From Schistosoma mansoni (lineage: Eukaryota; Platyhelminthes; Trematoda; Strigeidida; Schistosomatidae): a DNA stretch of 64,000 nt. This document shows positions 36,000 through 48,400 of this stretch, piece after piece. Numbering within the stretch: position 1 is the first letter of the stretch; the number at the start of each line of letters is the position of its first letter. Below the pieces are notes generated by a model that saw only the letters and a program-made list of their open reading frames with translations, did no database searches and had not been told where the DNA came from. Location: the NCBI RefSeq assembly GCF_000237925.1, contig NC_031495.1, forward strand, positions 13,837,749 through 13,901,748, read 5' to 3'. Position numbers and translations under genes: made by a program.

Positions 36000-38230
36000 T
36001 AAACGATTTGATTGGTAAGTTATGGACATAACTAACATCCCTCCAAGAGGACACCACATTCAAGTCTCTCTACTGTCGCGTTCAAATAATCGACCTCTTC
36101 CAGTAGGCACGGGTTCCATATATCCTGGCTGATCTCTTCGGTTTCTCTCTTCAATCGAACTGTTCTCACTCGTCCGTCAAGACCATAATTGACCTGTCTA
36201 ACTATAGCTTCCAGCCACAGGTTTCTCGGTGGGCCAAAATTGTTTACTAACACTAAATCTTCCGGTTGTAGATTCTTTCTCATGTCCAACCACTCATATC
36301 TCGCCTGAAGGGTTGGTAGGTACTCCCGTAACCATCTGTTCCAGAAAAGGTTGGTTAGTTGTTGAGCTTCCTTCCATCTCCTGTTATATAAACACGTTTT
36401 ACTCATCCGTGCTTCGTCGAATGATACGCCTCTGTAAACTAACAATAACCTTTTTGGCTTGAATACATCCAGATTATCACTGTCACTAACTAGCTTTATG
36501 AGTGGTCGATTGTTCAGTATTCCTTCAGCCTCTATTAAAAACATCCCCAAGGACTAGTCCGTCAAAAACTTCTGAAACAATAGTGATCGTCAAATCCTTA
36601 TTGACTTTATGACGCCTTCCCATACAGCGCCTCGATGACTAGCTCTCGAAGTGTTAATGTGCCATTTACAACCTATTTACAAAGAGGTATTTGCTTTCTT
36701 ATTGTGGCCTCAACTGCATACAATCTGTCTTTGAAGCTACCAGATGCACCCTTATTCCCAACTTGTACAAAGGCGCCTTTCTCAACACCGTGTACGGTAA
36801 CACGGTGAATACATTTTGCCTGTTTCTTCGTCTCCATAGTTGTTGGCCTCTTCGTTACAGTGGTCTTCGGCTTCTTCTGTCCTAACTCTCTGCTCGGTGA
36901 CTTTCTTTTGCTTTTTTACGGTTGATTTAGGTTTATTAGCAGATGGTACTTTAGTTTTTGGTTTAGCAGATTCGGGTTTAGCATGAACAATTTTCTCTTC
37001 GGCTAATTGTCTCTGTACACGCTTAGCACTTTCCTGCGTACAGAGTTGTGTATTAATGTGGGAAATACTACTACTGCCTTTCCGCTCTTCCCGCTTCCTG
37101 TGTAACAAGGTATGGTGTCTCCAACCACATCCTTCCATGGCACATGGTCTCGGTACTCAACAGTTTCTTGCAATGTGTTTCGCCTCCAGACAGACATTAC
37201 ATTTCTTCTTCTTTAATACAAAGTCTATCCTTTCGTTAATATACTTATCTATAAGCCTTTCCCATCGGCCTATGGAGTGGTTTCCAGTTCGCAATAAACA
37301 TGACAACACAAGAGTGCTTGGTCTTACAGTGAAGGGACATCCGATTCATTCGTACTGGCAAACATTACTCTCGCCCTAAACTCTGGATCAAGGTTTCTTT
37401 CAGTAACAACAACCAACTGCCGTTGGTTGCGATTAGAGGGATCTCCGCTGACAAGTAATCCGTATCTGGAATTAGCAATATCCGACTGCTATTTCACAAA
37501 TTCTCAAAGGTCCATAAATAAAGGCTCTCTATCTGTCTCAAGAGTTCTACATGACACCTCCCACTCTCTTAGTAAGTGTCGTGGGAGTTCCAAAAACATA
37601 TCCTCTATAGCCTGTGTGTAATTCAGATGGGATACATAGTTTATCTGTCGAGTGTTAGCTCACAAATCTGCATCTCATGAGGCAGTCTTCTTAAGTTATC
37701 TGGATAAGCCCCCTTAATAGCGGTGATGTCCAACGACTTATCAATAAATGCATGAGCTATAATGTGCCGCTGACCAGCGCTCCCTTGAGAAGCTCTCACA
37801 CCTCACAATAGCCTTCTGGTTCGAGCAATACATAATGAACAATAGTAACCTTGACCTCACCATCACAATACTGGACCAGATAGTTTAACCTAGGTCAGAA
37901 TTCAATGCTTCCATTGAAGCAGTCTTCGAAATTGCGTAATAAACTCCGATTTGTCATGGGATTGCCGTCAGACCTTATGATCTCTCTCTTTGGCAGGTCT
38001 AAAGCTTGGGGTATCATTGTTATCCAGTCCTTTCCAGCAGGAACAACAACTGAACGTGAGGCAGATGTAGACTCGTACGACATCACTTTTTCAGCAACAA
38101 TCTGACTATAATTTTCACTTCCTCCGTAGCATAACCTTTCCAGATCAATTTCTCTTTGTCTGAGCCCAGCGTACTTTAGCAAATTCTAACTCCAACAAGG
38201 GATCCGTTCTGTGGATGTTTTCTTCAAAGT
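36000..38230 (-). mobile_element. BEL/Pao LTR retroelement remnant (gag region plus integrase end)
   Basis: The - strand carries gag-like sequence (about 38200-36780) with a basic Lys-rich segment, then the C-terminal region of a BEL/Pao integrase (36550-36032; LQPEDLVLVNNF, PRNLWLEAIV). Protease, reverse transcriptase and RNase H are absent between them, so the element is broken and internally reduced. No LTR pair was identified. Old copy; relatives in schistosomes include Sinbad and Saci-1. Confidence 0.7.
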
Positions 38231-38699
38231 GGTCATCGCTATGAGTTTCTGCATAGCGAGGAAACAATCAAGGAATCTGATTGGTTTTGTGATGCTTTTC
38301 CGTAGACACTTAACAGCACTTAGTGTGTGAATTACTGTTAGAAACTTCGTAGGAAGTAGTTTACTACAGATTCAGTTCTAAAATATTTTCTAGACTGTCA
38401 AACGCAGTGTTAGCTTAGCTAAAATCAAAACAAGTAAGCTACTTTGATTGAAAAACTTTATGTTTCAAAAACGCAATGTAATATTGTTAGTGAACAAAAT
38501 GAACAATCAATAAAATTTATTAGACAGGAAAAAGGAGAGATATAAATAAGATACCAAACAGTAAATAGAAGATAAGAAAAAGGAGTCGACAGATCGTTCC
38601 ATGACGACGTAAAATTGTGATTAACGAACAAGCAAGGTATAGTAATACAAGGTTAAAGGGAGTTATTGTGGTGGTGGGCATTTCATGTTATCATTAGTG

Positions 38700-40560
38700 G
38701 GTTCGTTTATCGATCACACTTTACAAATAGTTTTTATTACTTCGAAAAAGTTTGCTATTCCCTCTGATTCATCACACCACTGACTAGGGATTCTACTCGA
38801 CACATATTGGTTACGAGAATACCAAACATTTGAAACAATAACATCGGAAATGTGACTAGAATCCGTCACATTCGGGACATTTGTGACATGCATTAGGAAC
38901 GCCACTGGAGATAAATCTTTTGTGAGGACAAACAATTTCTGATGTGACATTATAAGGACTGTAACCAGGTTTTAACTCGTTTTTTTGTACCTCACATTTA
39001 ATTAAATTTCATAAGAGATAAATGAATCATTAGGACAAACCACATCTGAAGAAACGACATCAGAGTTCTGGTCAGAATTCGGTGCACTCAATATATCTTC
39101 CACATATTTGTAAACAATTTCATTAGAAATACATGAATCATGAGAACAACATACGTCTGATAAAATTGTATCATGAATCTGTTCAGAATATGGTTCCTCT
39201 GAAACATTCAGCTTGATATGATCAGAATCAGAAAGTTTAGCAGGACTTGCACCTATTGAACAGTAGTTCTACAAACTGACCGAATGTGTCCAATCGTACC
39301 ATACTTAAAGCATTTAGAATTACGAATTGCACATCAATTACACGAGTTAAATTTGACACGGGAAAAACACCAAACTTTTGCTGATGTTCGTGACCCAATT
39401 CGCAACTTCTCAGTGGATGACCTACATAACCTTTAGTACGTATTGGATTAGGATTATGTAGTAATGTAGTGGAATTGTTGACGTGTTCATGAATCATTTT
39501 GTGAAAATTTCCTCCCTTACAGAGTTTGAAGTTTGTACACTACATGATTTAGTAGTAGTTCCTTGAGAGTTGGGTTGGAAAGTAAAATCGGCTTGTCTAG
39601 GAATGCCGAAATTTTCAGTAACCTGTAGGCTTTTTTTCCAAAGAATATAAGGAAATGAGCTACAATATTAACATCATTAACATCTTCCTTAGTTGTAGTC
39701 CAGATTTCGAACCTTTCCATGTAATCCTCAAAAGCATCAAAAATTGGATGTACGTCCAACTGTTCCATTACAGGCTCCATCATGACACCAACGTGATAGT
39801 TAGGAGTATTCGAATTATTGTACAAACTAGAAATTCCCGAAATAGTGCAATTTACAGCAAATGGAACCAGATGAGCACAAACGAAGGTATTGAATTTAGA
39901 ATTCGAACATCAGTTTTAATGAACATTGGGACATACACCAGATGACTGAAGTACAAAAGACCCGTTTAAATCACAAACGTTCAGGTAGTTATCATTTCTG
40001 ACGTGTCTTCCATCTGTAAACTCCTTAAGAAGTTTCCACATACTTGGAGGGCTTTTATGAGGTTGTAGTTTCCGAGAAAAACCGGAGAGAGATCAGACGA
40101 GCACCACATCCAACGTGTCGTGAGGTTTTGGTCCGCAAGAAGCATCATAGGGAATGGATCTCTATAGAAGCTCCTGGCAGGATTCGAGAAAGAGAACAGG
40201 AAGACAGAAATTAAAAATAGCCAAACAGGATCAAAGAAAGCCGAGGCAACGGCTGAATGCATGAAAGCAAACAAGAGAGTGAAGAGTGACATTACAGACG
40301 ACGAACATAAACACGTAGGAGATCCGGTAATTAAGTTTTTGTGGCCCGGGGATCTGACTCCGGGTGGTTAGTTTGCTACTTGTTATCAAACTATACATGT
40401 CGCCAATTCTCCTATATAGTAATCGGTTTAAATCGCGTTGATGAATAACGGAATTAAACAAGTCAAATACGGAAATGGATTTTTGAATACGTATATTCCG
40501 TACAATCTTTGATCGGAAGGTGAAGCAAAACAAAATGAAGCGTATTAGAGGGGGAGAGTG
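38700..40560 (-). mobile_element. Ty3/gypsy LTR retroelement remnant, gag region
   Basis: The - strand at 39825-39517 resembles gag of schistosome gypsy-type elements (MEPVMEQLDVHPIFDAFEDY, TLKELLLNHV). Further gag-like sequence follows to about 38700. Polymerase domains are absent. The element is broken with multiple defects; it is probably old. Boundaries are approximate. Confidence 0.6.
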
Positions 40561-40784
40561 AGATATCTCAATTTAACCAAGCGTGAATCGATATTTATGG
40601 TCAGACAAAAGTAAGTTACAAATATGTGATGAGTAAACTGAGAAATGTACACATATGCTTACATATGAACAGTTAAGATTGATAAGTGACAAAATGAAAA
40701 TGTGACCTAAGAAGAATAAATAGACTGATCTGTCTAAAGGCTAGAACAACCTATGTGAGCTCGACATACGGTCAGCCCCTACAA

Positions 40785-42045
40785 GTTACTCACTTATGTT
40801 GATGTTGTAGGACACACGAACAGTATAGACAAGAGATAAATTTTCATACACTAGAATATTAAGTACACTATTAAGTAGAATATTAAGTAGACCAATCCCA
40901 CTCAATCCACCACATATTGGAAGAGTAGACACAGACCTTCCAATACATGTTATTCCAAAAACGATCCGGGGAATCAACATGGCCATCGGACAAATCAACA
41001 GGAGGAAAGCAGCAGTTGGACCAAACAAAATACCAATCGAAGTACTGAAGTCAAACATAGGAGTAACTGCAAACATGCTCCACGTTCTATTCAGGAGGAT
41101 TGGGGGGTCAGAACAAGTCTCAACGGACTGTAAATAAAAATACCTCATCAAGATACAAAAGAAAGGAAATCTAAGGGAATGCGAAAACTACAGAGGCATT
41201 TCACACTACCATAGGTACAAGGAACGTCCAACTTTGAGACCAACAGACCGGATTCCTTAAGAATCGGTTGTGCACAGACCGAGTCGTGACACTTCGGATC
41301 ATCATTAGATGGTCAGTCGGAAGAAACTCGCCACTTCACACCAATCTCCTTTACTGTGAGAAAATATTTGACAATGTGGATAGGAAAACCTTACGAAAAC
41401 TTCTACTCTACGGTGTTAGTGGCTGAAATTCATACGACAAACTGTGCTACAAAGTGGTGCACGGAGGACAGATGACAGGCATTCCAAGTGAGGACCAGAA
41501 TCAGACAAGGCTGCCAATTCTCTATCTTTTCCGATATCTTGGCGGTTGGCTCGATTTTAATAACCTTCATATCTCGAGGGAAGCACGGAATACAACGGGC
41601 AACTTGAATGCAAATATATGAATTGAACTAACCATATGACCTAGCTCTTTTATGTCGTACACATCAATAAATGTTGGTGAAAACAGTCGGTGTATTTGCA
41701 GTCCCTACAGAAGTAGGCCTCAACATATACAAGAGAAAAAGCAAGATCCTGAAATATAGCACGGTGAACACCAACCCAATCACACTTGACGGACAAACAC
41801 TGACAGAGGTGGAACCTTTCACCTACTTGGGCATCATCATCCATGAATAAGGGGGATTCGATACAGTCGTTAAGGCAAGGATTGGCAAAACAACTGCCAC
41901 ATTCATACAACTGAAGGACATATAGGACTTAGAATAACTGCCAGTCAACATCAACTGGAAAGGACTGACTAGGACAGAGTTGGATGAAGAATCCTGGAGA
42001 GCGGCCTATGTTCCTCCATGAAGGGTAACAGGCGTAAGCAAGTAA
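40785..42045 (+). mobile_element. RTE-clade LINE (family B), reverse transcriptase to 3' end, decayed
   Basis: Segments match RTE RT blocks in order: NRRKAAVGPNKIPIEVLKSN near 41010, CENYRGISHYH near 41185, and the C-terminal ARIGKTTATFIQLKDI near 41875. It ends with ATGTTCCTCCATGAAGGGTA and a GTAAGCAAGTAAGC tail, as in the copies at 1757 and 5931. Parts are deleted and frames shift repeatedly. Confidence 0.7.
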
Positions 42046-42059
42046 GCAATGGAACATTC

Positions 42060-42970
42060 TGAAGACCGCTTATCACATGCTGACAATCGTATTACGACCA
42101 TAGTATACTGAAAAGTCAGTTTTATTTAGAAAGTTTGAATTACGTTTCCCTTTCTTTTAATTTACATGATTCAAATAACAAACGGTTTAATAATGGCTAT
42201 AAACAATATTGACTGTTAACTAAATACTTTCTCACGCTCTATCAAATCAACTAGGATAATTTTGCTTAGAAGTGGAGTTAAACCAAGTCCCGGTAATAAA
42301 GTAGAACCTTGATATCATCACGGTACATTTGGTGATTTGATTCGTGAATGTGTGTCTGCTCCATGAATACCTTGGTTTACTTGCTGGAGTTCGGTTCAGT
42401 TGACCGGATTTTCATACACGTATGACACATTATTACTAGTAATACGACTTCCACTACTTGGAATAAAACAAAAATATATTTGCATCGCTGCAATCAGTTT
42501 TAAGCTAAATCATATGAAATCTCCGGAATCCAATTTGTCGTTTGCTAATACGTTCTGGTCGGAAGATCAATATTGTACACTGATCATGTCACTTTGTTAC
42601 CTAATTGATTATTATGAGAAAATCTTCCCTAATATAAGGTGAGAGAAATTTTCCTTTAGATTTCTAGAATGATAACTTGTTGACTACCACAAATGTCATT
42701 AGCCTGAAGATGTGAATAATTCAATAAAGTGTGCCACTTTTATCGTCGGACCAAACTCAGCAGACACTGATGGACCTATTATAACTGAATCAGAAAGAGA
42801 AAATTTCCATATTTTCAGGCATTATAAAGCAAGTCCATATATGTTGGTCTCTCAGGTCTTCCACTTGATGTTTAAGACTGGAATTAGTCAGTCCCTTTTG
42901 GCATATGTACATTCTCTGAGGATTGCCTCGGTATTATCACTAGGCCATAAACATTTGAAAGAGAGATGGA
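42060..42970. other. No recognised gene or repeat
   Basis: Unassigned sequence between an RTE fragment and a degenerate SINE. The short frame at 42400-42642 has no recognisable domain. Confidence 0.3.
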
Positions 42971-42974
42971 TGAT

Positions 42975-43075
42975 GGTTTACAATGGAGTCCAGGACGAGC
43001 GCTTCATTCTGTTTGGGACTCGTCAGCCAGACGTACACGCAGTCCTAAGTTGATATTTACTTCGGAACAAGTGTA
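42975..43075 (-). repeat. Degenerate Smalpha-like SINE fragment
   Basis: The reverse strand reads CTGACGAGTCCCAAACAGA then ATGAAGCGCTCGTCCTGGA. The ribozyme core CGAAA is altered, so it should not cleave. The tRNA-like head is lost. Confidence 0.6.
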
Positions 43076-43079
43076 ATTT

Positions 43080-44220
43080 TTTGTGAAACAATACTATCAC
43101 CAGTGTTAATCATGAATCATGGGTGAAAAGCGCTACAGGTGATCAAACTATGGCGAAATAGCTACTTATTGCTTCCTAGATTTCATTGGTTACTCAACTG
43201 ATATCCACTTATTGGTAGAAGAGTCGTCAAAAGTACGTACATCTTCCCGGAAATAAATTTTTAAAAGTAATTGCAACACCAAGTGATAAATAAGTAATTT
43301 GCTATCTATATTTATCTAAATAATTTAAATCTGTCTTATCCCCATCTCTGATTACTTGTACTTGTAAGCAAGCGAGGTAAGGACATGAGGGACTGATGGA
43401 AGTGGAGAATTTTTGGTTCCGAAATAGACATGACAACCCCAGTCGAGAATTTACTCACATATATTGACTGTACACATATATTGCTCACTATTTAATAGAA
43501 AGCCACAGAATTATGACAAATCACATGCTCTATGTCATTCTGGGAATGGTTTACGTTAATTTATTATAAGGATGTCGAAAATCCTTGTTACATCTCTGAG
43601 AAGAACATTTGTCAATAGTACCTTCATTTCTTCACAAAATAGATATCATTGTTTGCCAACTGTTGTGAAAGTTTATATTTTTAAATTTCATTCAGTCACG
43701 TTTAAAACCTATTTGTGGGTCATGTTTTAATAATCTTACGTCTCTGAAGAATTGTTTACGGTTAAAAAGTCTTATTTTATCCCCAACCGTCATTATTAGG
43801 TTATTTCTTGAAAGTTCTAGGGCGCTCGATATCTCGTCTGGAATCTGACACAATTGAAAAAATCGTGGATTGAGTCAATATTTGACCTATTGAAGGAGAT
43901 GGTGGTAAGGATGAAATTTCAACTTCCAACCTGAATAAAGTCGATGTTGTGCCAAAACATTTGATACACTCCGATAACTACTGGTTATTTTCAAAACCAA
44001 TACATTGTAGTGGTAAATAAATCCGAAAACTAAATAGTTCTGTAAGTACTCAACACTGAGGCCGACCTTATTAGGTGATGCTTTCTATTGGAAAAAAGGA
44101 TGTGCCGTTTTGTCGTTTGTGAATGGTTAAGAAACCTGCCTACTCCAGATTTCGCTAATGTATGGTCTCCGTTCTTTTCAAGTCCTTTCATTCATAACAA
44201 ACGGCTATTGGAAAAGCCGG
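43080..44220. other. No recognised gene
   Basis: Unassigned AT-rich sequence. Around 44008-44055 there is a diverged copy of the GTAGTGGTAAATAAATCC repeat seen near 34885 and 35070. Confidence 0.3.
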
Positions 44221-44230
44221 CTACGGTTGG

Positions 44231-44560
44231 CTATCGTGTAAACCTTTGCATCATTTGGCCTGTCTGTATACATGCTATGACGTGCCACTTGAAAAGGGCT
44301 GTGGTATTTTCCTCACCGAGTAAGTCGTTTAGTTTCGACCATGCTCCAAGGTGTAGTCTTCTTTTGTATTTATTTGGGTACGGTTTACAGTCACAGTAAC
44401 ACGGAACTCCCAAGCTTTTGAGTTCAGTGTCTATCTCTTTCAGAGCTTTAAAAATACTTATTCCAGCAATCTGTTTTCTTTTTTCAGCTCTTAAAGAGGT
44501 TCTTTGTGAGCCCGCGAAGAAATTGCGTGCACTGTGTTGAAATAAGATGATGGTTAAAAT
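44231..44560 (-). other. Unassigned open frame, about 109 codons
   Basis: A - strand frame without an early ATG gives a compact, protein-like sequence (KEIDTELKSLGVPCYCDCKP, LGAWSKLNDLLGEENTTALF). Two nearby Cys pairs (CYCDC) and many basic residues are visible. I do not recognise the family. It may be a decayed transposable-element ORF or a host exon; no partner exon was found. Confidence 0.25.
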
Positions 44561-44879
44561 CCGTCGAGGAGTATCAGTGCCCTCATAATTACAGATACAC
44601 TTTGCTGACGAGTACCGAGTAGCACGGAACCCAGATCCAGGGTTTCCTGTTGACTACCTACGACCACCATCTTATTGTCCTGGTCAACCCATATATTTCT
44701 TTCAGTTCGGGGATGTAGTGCAATCTGTTAACTGCGATAAATGATTTAATAGTGTGTCCAACGTACTCACACCGGCTGCATATAAAGGGTGTTCCAATAG
44801 ACTACCATGTTGACTGTGCAAAGCATGCTGTCCTACAAAGTCTCTTCTGATTCTTGAGGCTACTGAGTTATCAAACGCA

Positions 44880-46730
44880 TCCAGAAAGGCGTACTCAGGT
44901 AAACAGGCAGCATCAGGTCACCAGCTGTCAGATTTCGGAGAAGCAGAGAGAGTCATCATGAGTCCAGCTCTAGATTTGAATGAAACGATCAAGATAGAGC
45001 CCCATATCGTAGTGGATGATAGATACACGGATGTAGTCATGGTTAAAAGGGTATAGAAAAGCACGTCAAGAGGAAAAAAATTACAGGGGAGCACTCAGCC
45101 ATACGATTTGATGGTTTCAGCTGCAGATTCTAATATCAGTACAAAACAGGCTATGTAGAAGCAAAGACAGAGCGTTGTAGATGATTTGGTCAAGAAACTA
45201 AGTAAACTCAATCATTAGCCTAAAGTAGCACTTTAAGATATTGAGAAAAAAATAGGTGAGACCTGAATGTCTAACATCAAATCCGACTGCACGGATGAGA
45301 AAGGTTTAGGAAACTATATCTCACAGCCCGTCAAAATGGATTTCGCTGAGAGGTTAGTCATTTTTCATAAGCTAAAAGAGTTATCTGAAGAGGAATCAAA
45401 GGCTGGATTTGAACACGATCTAACCCACAATAAGTCCTTTATTCGCAAGCCACTTCCAAAAAATTCAGCAGGACTTATCATCCATAAGCTATATAGAGTA
45501 GAACAACAGCGGGTTACAAAAAAAATACACATTCAAGCCGCCTCTTAAAAAATACTTTTACTTCCGCTAATTGAAGAGACATAATACTGGAAAGTTCACG
45601 CGAACCGACCGGATTCAGAGTATATGCAGTGAAGATCTGTCTGATTGATCGCATTAAGAGACGACCGGCAGAGGTAGAAATAAATGAGCGCTGGTGGAAA
45701 AATCTTATACTCAAATGTTTTCATATTTTGAAATTTCGCAGCAGAACGATCCTCAAACCATTCTTGACAGTAAGGCAAAGGTTTTCATTGAATTAAAGGT
45801 ATACTATACAAATGCCCGAAAACGTGGTGGACACAGAAGACCTTGGCGTCATTGCCATTTCCGAATCATCGAAAGTACATGATAGTGAAATTCAGTTGCT
45901 TGACTTCTTACTTTGTAGGGCTAACAGACCAAACCATGGGAGTGGTGAGGTTATTCTGTACATGAAAAACACCCTGATCATAAGAGCTGTCGATAGTGTC
46001 TCATGACTTATGGACATGTGAACTGGAACGCTACCAGCTGAAATGTAAGGGTCAAGAAATTGAATTAGTTGTAGTGTGACGCAACCCAGGGGATGCAGTG
46101 GATGACTTCATCCTAATTAAACCTAAATCCTTGTCAAACAGGTGCAAAAGCCTTGTGTTAGGTGGATTTAATGAGGATACAAAGGTAAATGGATACAATA
46201 TAGGGGGCGATTCATTGCCCGTAGACCGATCTAACAAGAATCTCGAGATGATATTGGGTTATGATAATAATACCACGGCCGACTACCACGAGGTAATAGC
46301 TAAGGGGTACATAACCCTGTTTAAAAGGTGATTCGGATATCTTGGAAGAAATATAGAGGGCAGCTACCCGTGTGACTTCAGAACTCCGGAGCTTACCATA
46401 CAAAGAGCGGCTTGAGAAGCTAGACCTCATTACTCTGTCCTATCACAGATTAAGAAGTGATCCGATTTTAATGTAAAGAATACTAAGAAATGAGTTTGGA
46501 CCCGACATATTCGCTCCTTTTCTTCCCACTAGATCAGGACGACTTAGATGACATAACAGGAGAGTAAGAAAGCCAAGAACGAACAAAATACTCGAAGCAT
46601 ACTGGTTTTTACACTTATTCATCAATTTTTGGAACGTGTTACTCGAATAAGTGGTGTTCCCTCTTCAGTTGACTAATTCATGAGAAGATGAGACACTCAG
46701 AAGCTTACTAGAAAAGGACTAAAACAGGTC
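44880..46730 (+). mobile_element. CR1-like LINE (family B), internally reduced
   Basis: ORF1-like sequence at 44950-45550 is followed by endonuclease pieces (GVIAISESSKVHDSEIQLLD at 45840, KSLVLGGFNEDTKVNGYN at 46150) and the RT C-terminus (LRSLPYKERLEKLDLITLSY, ILRNEFGPDIFAPFLP) at 46330-46700. Most of the RT is missing. The family is distinct from the CR1-like copies at 20.7-26.5 kb. Confidence 0.7.
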
Positions 46731-47750
46731 TTAGACTTTCCGTTCTCCATATAAAAATCTGAGCCTGAGTGTGGATTCATGGTATTCAGTACGAATAAGC
46801 TAAATGAACATAATCGCATACTTATTTTGAAACACGGCTTCATTGAATGTGTGACTGTCAAACTCATTAGCCCAATTCTATTAATTACCTTTTGCCCAGT
46901 TATGTGAATAATTTGAACGTCTTACATGTGAATCCATCTAATATGCCTTTGTTTAACTGTCTGTTCATCTACCTATCTAGTGGTCGTATTCCATTATTAT
47001 ACTTGCTTTTAAATATTTTTGGTGCACTGACTAATGGAGACCGAAAACGCCCAAGGATATTCAAAGTTAGATCACGCTTTTGTCCGTAGCAGTTATATAA
47101 TCAAGAGATACTTACCCCGTCAAATCAGAAGTTAGGAATTTGGAAGGTAGTTGATGATGTTGAGAATCATCTAATCTAACCTGGCTGGTCGTTGTGAGAG
47201 GTGCATACTCAATCGAGATGTGATGCGGATGTATGACTGAGCTCTTACAACCAAAGTGTGCTCAGTAAAACCAATGAGGTTAACATCAATGTCGAAGACC
47301 TACAAAATTATTGTTTTTGGGATTTCATTACCACTACGATAGTATAGTCCAAATATGACCCTTTAGTACAATCCTTGGTTTACTCCACTATAAAATGATT
47401 GTTATTCCCATTCTAATACAATTGTTGGTGATTTCAAGTGCCAGTGTCAATATAAATCCAACATAAATCAAACTACAAAAAGTTCCGAATGTGGTGTCAA
47501 TCCAATACTACTATCAATTCAGTCCATTTGTATTCACTCAATCCAATTCTGGTTTGACTGTCTATTACTACCGTATATGCCAGTGAATTCGGTTACTGAA
47601 ATATATTCAAATGGTTCCAATGGCTGTGGATGGAATAGAAAAAGCTTTCGCTTAACGGGCTTCCGTATCTAATAGCAGTGGATCACCAATACCTCCAGGC
47701 AGAAACCTTGGTATATTAACGACAACAGAGGAAAGAAATCGGTAAATCAT
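46731..47750. other. No recognised gene or repeat
   Basis: Unassigned sequence; no coding frame with recognisable domains. Confidence 0.3.
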
Positions 47751-47754
47751 AATA

Positions 47755-48400
47755 AGATGTTATCCTTAGTCCCTAAGAATAGGTCAAGTTTCCTCTTAAA
47801 GGATTCCTGGGAAGTCACTTGGACTTGCTCAGTCGGTAGCGAATTCCAGAATTTAACAACTCTTTAGGAGTAGAAGTTGTGTCTACAGTCCGTTCTGCTA
47901 TGTTGTGTCTTCAGTTTCTGGGTGTTACCCTTTAAGTTAGTATTGTGACTGAGCTAGAGTAGGTGCTTAAGGGGATGGCGAGAAGTGTTAAGGATACTGA
48001 AAGCCATTAGGTCACCTCTGAGACGCCTATACTCTAATGAGTAAAGGCTAAGTGATTGGAGGAGCTCTTCATAATGTCTGAATTTGAGTCTCCGAACTGA
48101 TTTCGTGGCTAGCCGTTGGATACGCTCCAGAGTGTCCTTATGTAGCAAGATTCCAGTTGGCAACCGAAATCTGTTGGGAGGAAATGCCTCCAGAGTGGAA
48201 CCAATGTTTGTGAAGAAAGGGAGGTAACCTTTATTAGTTGGGGTCTAGAATTTTCGTTCTTCTAAGCTCACCCCATCGCTTATTGGGTCAAGATATTCTT
48301 GAGCTTAAAGGACTCCTTTGTGATTCATTGTTACTGAAGATACGACTAGTATTCTGATTTTACAACCTGCTACCAGTAGCACCTTCTATATACGAAGCTT
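47755..48400 (-). mobile_element. CR1-like LINE (family A), 3' end fused to ORF1 by deletion
   Basis: On the - strand 48400 to about 48143 matches the ORF1 region of the 20.7-kb copy (shared GGTTGCCAACTGGAAT). It then jumps directly to the RT C-terminus ([32 protein letters not shown]) and the 3' UTR ending near 47755. Compared with the 20.7-kb copy about 2.3 kb is missing. Confidence 0.75.

Noticed and set aside
37056-37379. 107-codon + strand frame
   Set aside because: It lies antisense to the gag region of the BEL/Pao remnant.
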